A stretch of 64,000 nucleotides of DNA. Origin: Chitinophagales bacterium (GTDB lineage Bacteria > Bacteroidota > Bacteroidia > Chitinophagales > UBA2359). The notes beneath the pieces were generated by a model. It was not told where the DNA came from, ran no database searches, and was given only the letters and a program-made list of their open reading frames with translations. Where the stretch lies: assembly GCA_041392475.1 (NCBI GenBank), contig JAWKLZ010000003.1:1-64000 (forward strand), written 5' to 3'. Numbering within the stretch: position 1 is the stretch's first letter; each line of letters begins with the position of its first letter. Below, piece by piece: positions 17,653-24,747 of this stretch. Made by a program: the position numbers and the translations under genes.

Positions 17653-18206
17653 AAATTAGTGTATAGGGGAAAGGCTCTTAATTCGGACTGCCTTTTATAC
17701 TTCGCAAATATAGCCAAATTTTGCTTTGGGGCAAAAAATGTATGTAGAAATTGCTTTATTTTTAGAGTTGGAGGTAAGGACTGGATAAATAGAGTTTTAT
17801 CAAGTGGTTTGTGAGGCTGTTTGGTGTTTTTGGGGTGCTACTTTTTCATTGATACTACGAATAGGACTTTTCTTCAATGGGTTATTTGAGCAAGATTTTC
17901 TTATGTCGTGTTTTTTGGGTGAGGCTCTTGAAATCACCTTGAGTAGTTTATGTGTTGAGATTTTGTTCAAGGACAAGGTACGTTTGCTCACCAATAAGTA
18001 CAAGCGATACCGAAGGCGTATGAAAGAAGCACGAACAAGATTGAAGGAAATCGCTAAAGATTTTCCGAACTTGTCTGTGCATTGGCAGTACGGCTATACT
18101 CCCTGATATGTTTCTAATCCTGAAGAGCCGTATGAATCGAGAGGTTCACGTACGGTTCTGTGAGAGGGTAGGGAACTGTTTTAGTCAGTTCCCCGCTCTA
18201 CTCGAC
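17653..18206 (+). mobile_element. Module with group II intron 3' remnant, family A copy 2
   Basis: 554 bp nearly identical to 19263-19816 and 23089-23640. The 3' part has the tail of an intron-encoded protein (RRRMKEARTRLKEIA, then FPNLSVHWQYGYTP and a stop), domain V (GAGCCGTATG, loop, CACGTACGGTTC), and domain VI ending CTACTCGAC at 18206. No GTGCG intron start is present, so it cannot splice by itself. The upstream 200 bp carry the minus-strand promoter. Confidence 0.75.
17705..17734 (-). promoter_or_regulatory. Bacteroidota-type promoter inside module C
   Basis: Read on the minus strand, TTG (17734-17732), 19 bp, then TATATTTG (17712-17705) fits the Bacteroidota TTG-N17-23-TAnnTTTG promoter exactly. 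It points at the ATP-grasp gene through attC-like site C. The same arrangement is present at 23139-23168, and weaker forms (TATATTTA) occur near 19313 and 7297. Confidence 0.65.
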
Positions 18207-18602
18207 TTTTTTCGTTTGCTGTTTAGGTTTTATTAATTTCATAAGTTCTTTCTTCTTATAAGGCATTCTCATAGTTCTTCGATTACTAATATATCCGTAA
18301 TCATTCCACATCAATTCTGCTCCATCTTCGATGTCTTCGTAAATAGGCAATAATTCTCCGATACCAATAAAAATCCATTCCATCTCTATTTTATCAGTAT
18401 TGGTGAATTTATATTCCGCTTCTTTCCCAAGTTTTACAGCTTTGTCAAATGCTTTTTCTGGTGAATCAGCTTTAATCAAATAATGATTTCCCCAAGTTGT
18501 AACTCTTCGTAATTCTTGGTTTTCATCTCGATTAACAGGCTCACATTTTTCGATAATCTCAACGATGAACCAATTCCCATTTTTATTTGAAATCTTTTCC
18601 AC
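18198..18602 (-). CDS. DUF4288 domain protein
   Basis: A 134-residue protein starting at GTG 18602. NWFIVEIIEKCEPV, the segment NHYLIKADSPEKAFDKAV and EWIFIGIGELLPIYEDIEDG match the DUF4288 pattern (a small alpha-beta fold of unknown function, often next to toxin-antitoxin or defence genes). It lies 8 nt after the gene at 18611-19162, so the two are co-transcribed. Its last codons and stop (VE-stop) lie inside the end of intron remnant A2, so the insertion changed its C-terminus. Confidence 0.7.
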   Translation of the reverse strand: MEKISNKNGNWFIVEIIEKCEPVNRDENQELRRVTTWGNHYLIKADSPEKAFDKAVKLGKEAEYKFTNTDKIEMEWIFIGIGELLPIYEDIEDGAELMWNDYGYISNRRTMRMPYKKKELMKLIKPKQQTKKVE

Positions 18603-18610
18603 TTTTTTCG

Positions 18611-19162
18611 TTATTCTTTTAAATATTTTGAAAAGATGTTTGCATATCGGTCGTCAAAACTCAATTTTGTAATATCCTCAAATTTGTGTTTGGTGTTTTT
18701 CTTGTCCAAAATTCCTTGAGCGTTAAAATATCTTATTGAAATTGACTTTTTATTAATACGTTTTAAGTTTCCAATGCAAAAGAAGTTTTGCTTCGGATGT
18801 TCACATTCCGATATTATTGTCAATTCCGTTGCTTTAACGTCATTTGCTATTGTATTCCAATTAGTTAAATCTACTTTATATTTAGCTTTAACTTCACTTA
18901 TTAATCCTTCTTCTTTTAAAATTCTGTGGATAGTTTTATCATTCTTATTGTATCGAACGTGTTTAATAGTTAGAATTGGAATGATTTGGTAGCCTAAAAC
19001 CCTAAATTCATCTGTTTCTTGAAGTAATATAAAATCAGATGATTTGTCGAGGATAAACCCAGTAGATATTCCTTCAAAACCTCCTTTTTTCCTTGTCAGT
19101 CGAATATAAAGTTTTTCAGAACAATGCTTTTCTAATTTTTCTATTACTTTCTCTTTTTTCAC
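18611..19162 (-). CDS. Unknown protein, cassette partner of DUF4288
   Basis: A 183-residue soluble protein starting at GTG 19162 (VKKEKVIEKLEKHCSEKLYI); no ATG is available near the front. Two beta-rich repeats are visible: FEGISTGFILDKSSDFILLQ near residue 28 and FCIGNLKRINKKSISIRYFN near 127. Both could be Sm-like or WYL-like barrels, but I do not recognise the family. It follows module D's attC-like site by 15 bp and heads a two-gene packet with the DUF4288 gene. Confidence 0.65.
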   Translation of the reverse strand: MKKEKVIEKLEKHCSEKLYIRLTRKKGGFEGISTGFILDKSSDFILLQETDEFRVLGYQIIPILTIKHVRYNKNDKTIHRILKEEGLISEVKAKYKVDLTNWNTIANDVKATELTIISECEHPKQNFFCIGNLKRINKKSISIRYFNAQGILDKKNTKHKFEDITKLSFDDRYANIFSKYLKE

Positions 19163-19177
19163 GGTCTGTTTTAATTG

Positions 19178-19262
19178 TAGCTAACTCAAAGGAATGTCTG
19201 CGCCTCCAACCCTTTCAACAATACTGGAAACTTCATTAGCGCAGACATTTCAGTTGAACGAA
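19178..19262 (-). repeat. attC-like cassette boundary D
   Basis: Arms CTAACTCAAAGGAATGTCTG and GCGCAGACATTTCAGTTGAA with an 11-bp perfect inner stem (AATGTCTGCGC/GCGCAGACATT). The centre resembles E, not A-C. The minus-strand outer box reads GTTAGCT, near the GTTRRRY core. A weakened copy of the module promoter (TATATTTA) lies at 19313-19342. Confidence 0.52.
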
Positions 19263-19816
19263 ATTGGGGCATAGGGGAAAGGCTCTAATTTCGGACTGCC
19301 TTTTCTACTTTGTAAATATAGCCAAATTTTGTTTTGGGGCAAAAAAATGTATGGAGAAATTGCTTTATTTTTAGAATTGGATGTAAGGACTGGATAAATA
19401 GAGTTTTATCAAGTGGTTTGTGAGGCTGTTTGGTGCTTTTGGGGTACTACTTTTTCATTGGTACCACGAATAGGGCTTTTCTCCAATGGGTTATTTGAGC
19501 AAGATTTTCTTATGTCGTGTTTTTTGGGTGAGGCTCTTGAAATCACCTTGAGTAGTTTATGTGTTGAGATTTTGTTCAAGGACAAGGTACGTTGGCTCAC
19601 CAATAAGTACAAGCGATACCGAAGGCGTATGAAAGAAGCACGAACAAGATTGAAGCAAATCGCCAAAGATTTTCCGAACTTGTTTGTGCATTGGCAGTAC
19701 GGCTATACTCCCTGATAGGTTTCTAATCCTGAAGAGCCTGTATGAATCGAGAGGTTCACGTACGGTTCTGTGAGAGGGTAGGGAACTGTTTTAGTCAGTT
19801 CCCCGCTCTACTTGAC
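19263..19816 (+). mobile_element. Module with group II intron 3' remnant, family A copy 3
   Basis: 554 bp matching copies 2 and 4. Domain V carries one extra T (GAGCCTGTATG instead of GAGCCGTATG), which should break the catalytic helix. The 3' end is CTACTTGAC at 19816 rather than CTACTCGAC. The intron-protein tail FPNLFVHWQYGYTP is intact. Confidence 0.75.
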
Positions 19817-19834
19817 TTTTTTTTATTCTATTTA

Positions 19835-20236
19835 TCAATTCTCTGTTTGATGACTCCAAGTTCTAAAGCATTTACAATTTTCTTCAGGACAAATCATCCA
19901 ACCTTTTGTTGGGTATCCTATTTCTTCATTTATTTCTCCTCGTAATTGATGTTTGTCGAAATCATGGTTACAAATATTACACACGTCTTTTGATTCAACC
20001 AATTTAATATCTAATGTTCTAATTAGTTTCTTAGTAAATTTTGAAAACAATTTTTCGGAATCTTCTTGTAAATTTGGAGTTCTTCCGTATTCAAAATCCA
20101 TTGTAAAATTCATGTTTTGAAAATCTTTAAATCCATAAAGGTTATGTAAAATATATTCATGAATTTGATAACAAGTTCCGTCATTTAGTGCTTCGTTTAG
20201 TTTTGTTTCTTCTTCAAAAATATTAAGATTACCCAA
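19835..20236 (-). CDS. Small zinc-ribbon-like unknown protein
   Basis: About 133 residues with a putative zinc site at the C-terminal end: CNICNHDFDKHQ and CPEENCKCF (residues about 91-127). The N-terminal part is helical. The only start is TTG at 20236, which overlaps the stop of the 45-residue frame directly upstream (20229-20366). Either the two are translationally coupled or one longer gene was split by a frameshift at 20230. No family recognised. It ends 18 bp from the family A intron end. Confidence 0.5.
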   Translation of the reverse strand: MGNLNIFEEETKLNEALNDGTCYQIHEYILHNLYGFKDFQNMNFTMDFEYGRTPNLQEDSEKLFSKFTKKLIRTLDIKLVESKDVCNICNHDFDKHQLRGEINEEIGYPTKGWMICPEENCKCFRTWSHQTEN

Positions 20237-20366
20237 TAAGAATTAGAGGTAGAGTTTTCTTTGTAAAAAGATATTCTGATGGATTAAGTTGCAATCTTTG
20301 GCAATTGTTAAACATCTTGCTAATTTCTAAATCCAATTTATCTGCTATTTCGTTTTCGTTTTTCAT
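20229..20366 (-). CDS. 45-residue frame leading into the zinc-ribbon gene
   Basis: ATG 20366 opens MKNENEIADKLDLEISKMF and ends LPLILIG-stop, its TAA overlapping the TTG start of the next gene. The codon pattern looks like real protein-coding sequence. It is probably the true N-terminal part of the zinc-ribbon protein (frameshifted) or a coupled leader peptide. It begins 18 bp after attC-like site I, where a cassette gene would begin. Confidence 0.5.
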   Translation of the reverse strand: MKNENEIADKLDLEISKMFNNCQRLQLNPSEYLFTKKTLPLILIG

Positions 20367-20384
20367 TTATTTTTTTTCTCATAG

Positions 20385-20449
20385 AAGCTAACGCTCTGTG
20401 CAGACGACTGTAGTGCCGTTTAGGCTCTATGTACGTTCTGCACTTTGTG
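20385..20449 (-). repeat. attC-like boundary I, occupied by an intron
   Basis: AAGCTAACGCTCTGTGCAGACG (left arm) pairs with ACGTTCTGCAC (right arm); the minus-strand outer box reads GTTAGCT as in site D. The group II intron at 20450 starts just after the right arm (CTGCACTTTGTG), so the intron used this hairpin as a landing site. Confidence 0.45.
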
Positions 20450-21214
20450 GTGCGCCTTGAATGGTAAATATAACGAAGATTTAGCTTATTGCCTAAAGAA
20501 TCGTTTGATTTTGTGAAGAGAAAGCAAAATGTCCAGAGAGTGAAAGTCTCTTACAGGCGGGTGTGACGACTCGAACTGTTAGCAAAGCTCGCAAGGTGGT
20601 TTCTCGTGAGGGATGCACTGAAGTAAGCAGGACTGCAAAGGTTGGTACTGACGAATAGTGAACGAAGAAGAGTTTCTGAAAGAAACCAAAGACATAGATA
20701 TGTCTTTGTCGAAGAGAAGAGCAAAGCGGTAGGATAAGAGGCTGTATAGGTCGGGTAAGGTAGCCACGCATACTAACGCCCTAAACATCAATTATTTGAT
20801 GCTGTACTTATGCAGTAGATTCAGCAGGGATTGACCGAAGGATATTTACCTTACCGAGGGAGGTCTGTAATTGTAAAGACGGAGGCAACGCATCAGCCGA
20901 AGAGCAAACACCGCTTGGTAACAAGCAAGGTGGCAATTGCAGAAGTCAGCAGAGGTCATAGTAGCCGAGTATTGATTGCTCATGGCGAAGGACTGAATCT
21001 TACCCTTTTGGAAATTCGATAGGAGCCTATGTTGTTGATCCATTGCTGTAAAAGCATAGACAGATAGTAGCCCTATGTTAAAGTACAAAATAGCTGGTGA
21101 TGGTGAAAAGAGCATCATCGGAGATGGGTAGGAAACCGCCGAGTACGAGACCCGTACGCTCGGTGGTGTGAGAGGTACTCCTAGGGCAAGCCGCTTACGG
21201 GCTACCTACTCGAT
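20450..21214 (+). mobile_element. ORF-less group II intron, family B, tandem copy 1
   Basis: 765 bp from the canonical 5' end GTGCGCC to the 3' end CTACCTACTCGAT. Domain V reads GCCGAGTACGAGACCCGTACG, CTCGGTGGT: against copy 2 the stem changes from TA/TA to AG/CT, a compensating change that supports the structure. There is no reverse transcriptase in domain IV, so mobility would need a protein from elsewhere. A candidate EBS, GCAAAG, can pair with CTTTG in the 5' exon. The next base after its end is the first base of copy 2. Confidence 0.8.
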
Positions 21215-21982
21215 GTGCGCCTTGAATGGTAAATATAACGAAGATTTAGCTTATTGCCTAAAGAATCGTTTGATTTTGTGAAGAGAAAGCAAAATGTCCA
21301 GAGAGTGAAAGTCTCTTACAGGCGGGTGTGACGACTCGAACTGTTAGCAGTTTGCAAGGTGGTTTGGGGCGACCCATGCACTGGAAGTAAGCAGGACTGC
21401 AAAGGTTGGTACTGACGAATAGTGAACGAAGAAGAGTTTCTGAAAGAAACCAAAGACATAGATATGTCTTTGTCGAAGAGAAGAGCAAAGCGGTAGGATA
21501 CGAGGCTGTATAGGTCGGGTAAGGTAGCCACGCATACTAACGCCCTAAACATCAATTATTTGATGCGGTACTTATACAGTAGATTCAGCAGGGATTGACC
21601 GAAGGATATTTACCTTACCGAGGGAGGTCTGTAATTGTAAAGACGGAGGCAACGCATCAGCCTAAGAGCAAACACCGCTTGGTAACAAGCAAGGTGGCAA
21701 TTGCAGAAGTCAGCAGAGGTCATAGTAGCCGAGCATTGATTGCTCATGGCGAAGGACTGAATCTTACCCTTTTGGAAATTGGATAGGAGCCTATGTTGTC
21801 ATCCATTGCTGTAAAAGCATAGACAGATAGTAGCCCTATGTTAAAGTACAAAATAGCTGGTGATGGTGAAAAGAGCATCATCGGAGATGGGTAGGAAACC
21901 GCCGTATACGAGACCCGCATGTACGGTGGTGTGAGAGGTACTCCCGCGTAGGCGTTCAATGCCTATGGGCTACCTACTCGAT
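21215..21982 (+). mobile_element. ORF-less group II intron, family B, tandem copy 2
   Basis: 768 bp, GTGCGCC to CTACCTACTCGAT, mostly identical to copy 1 and fused to it without a single spacer base. The main differences are in the candidate exon-binding loops (CAGTTTG in place of CAAAGCTCG, and GGGGCGACCC in place of CTCGTGAGGGA) and in the domain V stem. Its 3' exon leads into the stop of the HNH-like gene at 21997. Confidence 0.8.
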
Positions 21983-21996
21983 TCTCGGCTGTTTTT

Positions 21997-22971
21997 TTAC
22001 TCTTTGTATGAAAAATTCAATATTCCTTTTTCACTATTAAAAGTCAGATTAAAAATATTTTCATCAAAGGCTTCATCAATATTTCTTTTTAAAATTGATA
22101 AATCCCATGGTAATACAGGAGACTTTCCTTTGTTTTCTGGAACAACCACTCGATTAATGTTAGGAATTGAATTATGGATAATCAAATAGCTATAAATTTT
22201 TCTCGTTAACTCTTGTGCAGTAACAATTTCGCAGAATTTTAATAATAATTCAGGATATTCTAATTCCGCTGATCCAGTTTTTGCCAAACTCATAAAGTTA
22301 TCTCGAATTATCCCATTATCATTAAACGCAATGATAAAAGCTGATTTTTTATAGGCAAATAATAAAGTAGGAAATCTTAAATCATTTTGAAATAGTATCG
22401 GTGTTCCAATAGTATCCTTGTATTTAAATTTGAAAATTGAAAAGGGTTTAAAATTCCTAAAATTTACAGGATATTTTATTGTCTTCAAGAGTCCTGATAT
22501 TTGCGATGCTTCTTCTAACGATTCTATTGGCAAAAGAGCAGGTGAATCTCGTAATCTAATATCTGCTTTTATTTTTGTAGATTGAAACCAGAAACCAATG
22601 AACATTTTCATGAACCACTTAAATAAAATATCTTCATCATCTTCATTTATTGTTCTTATGTCTTTTTGTAAAATTTCTTTCGTCCTAACTTCGATCTTGG
22701 ATAAGGTCTCATTATTGCACTCTTGACAACAAGGTATCTTACAGTTTTTAAATGGGTATTTTGTTTTATTAGGTAAAGTAATTTTATTTTGAAACAGGTC
22801 AAACTCTCTCATCAACCATTTAGGAATATAATCTTCTTCAGTTATATCTTCCATTGGCAATCCACAAATGAAACAGGTCTGTTCAAAATTCCGTAAGCCT
22901 GTATTCTCGTATGGAATCTTATAATGATTTAATATTAATTCTTCTAAAGTCTTATTGGTTTGATTTATCAT
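21997..22971 (-). CDS. HNH/treble-clef-like unknown protein
   Basis: A 324-residue protein. The N-terminal 90 residues hold CFICG, EDYIPKWLMREF and CCQECNN, the layout of an HNH/treble-clef domain where two CxxC pairs bind zinc. The usual catalytic His of EHxxPKW is D-Y here, so nuclease activity may be lost or altered. The remainder (about 230 residues) is a helical and beta domain of unknown role. Proteins of this shape are common cassette cargo. The promoter at 23139-23168 and attC-like site E lie directly upstream; tandem introns lie directly downstream. Confidence 0.6.
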   Translation of the reverse strand: MINQTNKTLEELILNHYKIPYENTGLRNFEQTCFICGLPMEDITEEDYIPKWLMREFDLFQNKITLPNKTKYPFKNCKIPCCQECNNETLSKIEVRTKEILQKDIRTINEDDEDILFKWFMKMFIGFWFQSTKIKADIRLRDSPALLPIESLEEASQISGLLKTIKYPVNFRNFKPFSIFKFKYKDTIGTPILFQNDLRFPTLLFAYKKSAFIIAFNDNGIIRDNFMSLAKTGSAELEYPELLLKFCEIVTAQELTRKIYSYLIIHNSIPNINRVVVPENKGKSPVLPWDLSILKRNIDEAFDENIFNLTFNSEKGILNFSYKE

Positions 22972-23002
22972 TCTGTTTATTAGGTGTGTTCATTTTTAAA
23001 TT

Positions 23003-23088
23003 GCCGAGAACTCAAAGGAATGTCTGCGCCTCCTACCCCTTTCAACACTACTCCAAGCTTCCTTAGCGCAGACATTTCAGTTGAACGA
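23003..23088 (-). repeat. attC-like cassette boundary E
   Basis: Arms GAACTCAAAGGAATGTCTG and GCGCAGACATTTCAGTTGAA with the same 11-bp inner stem as D; the centre is close to D but not identical. It lies between the module promoter and the HNH-like gene. Confidence 0.52.
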
Positions 23089-23640
23089 AATTGGTGTATA
23101 GGGAAAGGCTCTTAATTCGGACTGCCTTTTATACTTCGCAAATATAGCCAAATTTTGCTTTGGGGCAAAAAAATGTATGTAGAAATTGCTTTATTTTTAG
23201 AGTTGGAGGTAAGGACTGGATAAATAGAGTTTTATCAAGTGGTTTGTGAGGCTGTTTGGTGTTTTTGGGGTGCTACTTTTTCATTGATACTACGAATAGG
23301 ACTTTTCTTCAATGGGTTATTTGAGCAAGATTTTCTTATGTCGTGTTTTTTGGGTGAGGCTCTGAAATCACCTTGAGTAGTTTATGTGTTGAGATTTTGT
23401 TCAAGGACAAGGTACGTTTGCTCACCAATAAGTACAAGCGATACCGAAGGCGTATGAAAGAAGCACGAACAAGATTGAAGGAAATCGCCAAAGATTTTCC
23501 GAACTTGTTTGTGCATTGGCAGTACGGCTATACTCCCTGATAGGTTTCTAATCCTGAAGAGCCGTATGAATCGAGAGGTTCACGTACGGTTCTGTGAGAG
23601 GGTAGGGAACTGTTTTAGTCAGTTCCCCGCTCTACTCGAC
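23089..23640 (+). mobile_element. Module with group II intron 3' remnant, family A copy 4
   Basis: 552 bp matching copies 2 and 3. A one-base deletion (GGCTCTGAAATC for GGCTCTTGAAATC) breaks the long frame seen in the others. Domain V (GAGCCGTATG) and the 3' end CTACTCGAC at 23640 are intact. The stop codon of the Argonaute-linked nuclease is 10 bp downstream. Confidence 0.75.
23139..23168 (-). promoter_or_regulatory. Bacteroidota-type promoter inside module E
   Basis: On the minus strand, TTG (23168-23166), 19 bp, TATATTTG (23146-23139). It matches the consensus, points at the HNH-like gene, and is identical to the module C promoter. Confidence 0.65.
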
Positions 23641-23649
23641 TTTTTTATT

Positions 23650-24744
23650 CTACCTCACTACAATCACTTTAACATCAAAAGTTTTTCCTTGTATTGTCTG
23701 TTCGCCTTCCAGTTCCTTAAAGTTGGTTATATCCTGAATAGCATTTGGCGCATAAATAAAAAATATGATTTGCTTTAAATAATCAAGAACGTGATAGGAT
23801 TGTAAGTCAACTTTGATTTGGTCTGTGAATTTTTTATCATTTATCTCACTTTGACTAATCTGCTTGACTTCAATAATTAAGCCTTCTTGCTCTAAAACAA
23901 AGTCTAATCTGGTCGATTTACCGCCAAACTTTGCCAATGGGTTTTCATACTTAATAGCAGGAAATGTTGCTTTTAAAACAACATATAGTATATCTTGAAC
24001 GTCATATTCGTCTTCTATTTTTATTATGGATTTTGGAGTTTTCTTTGGATTAGCTGTCTTTCCTCCATATCTTTCTTTTGAGTCTGTAATTTTGATGACT
24101 GCATTCTCAAAGTTCTCTAAAATACTGTTTATTAACTCTGTTGCAGATAGACTCTTGTATATTGTTTTTGTAACTGCTTGTTTACTGAAGTGGCTTTGTA
24201 GTTCTGCAAATACAATTAAATCAACAGTTTCTAATTCTTTTCTGCTTGACTCAGCAATGAAACTATCTATTTCTGTCGAAAAATCATTTTGATAAATATA
24301 CTTCAAGATTTTATTGGGAATATCATTTTTGTTTTCTGCTTTCAACTTATCCAAAAAGCTTTGGCGAAATTCTGGAAAGAATTTTTGTACTAAGTAAGTT
24401 TCTTTTGTTGATGCCTGACTGACAAAGGTTTCAAGGTGCTTATATGCCTGACTGTTGTTCTTATCAGAAGTTAACGAAATGCCAATAAGCTTATATTTAT
24501 CATGCTTATAATGTGCTACCCTTCTGTTTTCAGGTTTGTTAATAATTGCCAATTCTTCATTACTTGGTTTAATCCCTTTAAAGCCCTTAGCGGCTAATGT
24601 TTCTTCTTCTCCTTGCAAAGCATCTATGCTTTTTGATTGTAACTTGTTTTTGTCAACGACATACAAATAGCATAACTCTTGAATAGTAGGGTATTCAAAA
24701 ATTCTATTCGCATTATGCTGCATTATTTCATTTATCCAATTCAT
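23650..24744 (-). CDS. PD-(D/E)XK nuclease partner of Argonaute (DpnII/MboI-like)
   Basis: A 364-residue protein whose C-terminal 120 residues form a restriction-type nuclease. VQDILYVVLKATFPAI, then STRLDFVLEQEG (Asp281) and IIEVKQ (Glu292, Lys294) make the PD-(D/E)XK triad, followed by DQIKVDLQSY and IIFFIYAP, all in the DpnII/MboI-like arrangement. The N-terminal 250 residues are mainly helical and not recognised; they may contact the Argonaute. It starts 3 nt after the Argonaute stop, so the pair is one transcription unit. Likely role: effector that cuts DNA, perhaps all cellular DNA, once the Argonaute finds its target (inference from known Argonaute-nuclease pairs). Confidence 0.72.
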   Translation of the reverse strand: MNWINEIMQHNANRIFEYPTIQELCYLYVVDKNKLQSKSIDALQGEEETLAAKGFKGIKPSNEELAIINKPENRRVAHYKHDKYKLIGISLTSDKNNSQAYKHLETFVSQASTKETYLVQKFFPEFRQSFLDKLKAENKNDIPNKILKYIYQNDFSTEIDSFIAESSRKELETVDLIVFAELQSHFSKQAVTKTIYKSLSATELINSILENFENAVIKITDSKERYGGKTANPKKTPKSIIKIEDEYDVQDILYVVLKATFPAIKYENPLAKFGGKSTRLDFVLEQEGLIIEVKQISQSEINDKKFTDQIKVDLQSYHVLDYLKQIIFFIYAPNAIQDITNFKELEGEQTIQGKTFDVKVIVVR

Positions 24745-24747
24745 AGA

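Noticed and set aside
17804..18106. 100-residue frames (also 19413-19715) as independent genes
   Set aside because: Their ends are the C-terminal tail of a group II intron protein directly before domain V; the start is arbitrary sequence inside an intron remnant.
20493..21960. Short frames on both strands across 20.5-22 kb
   Set aside because: They repeat with the two tandem introns and follow RNA structure rather than codon pattern.
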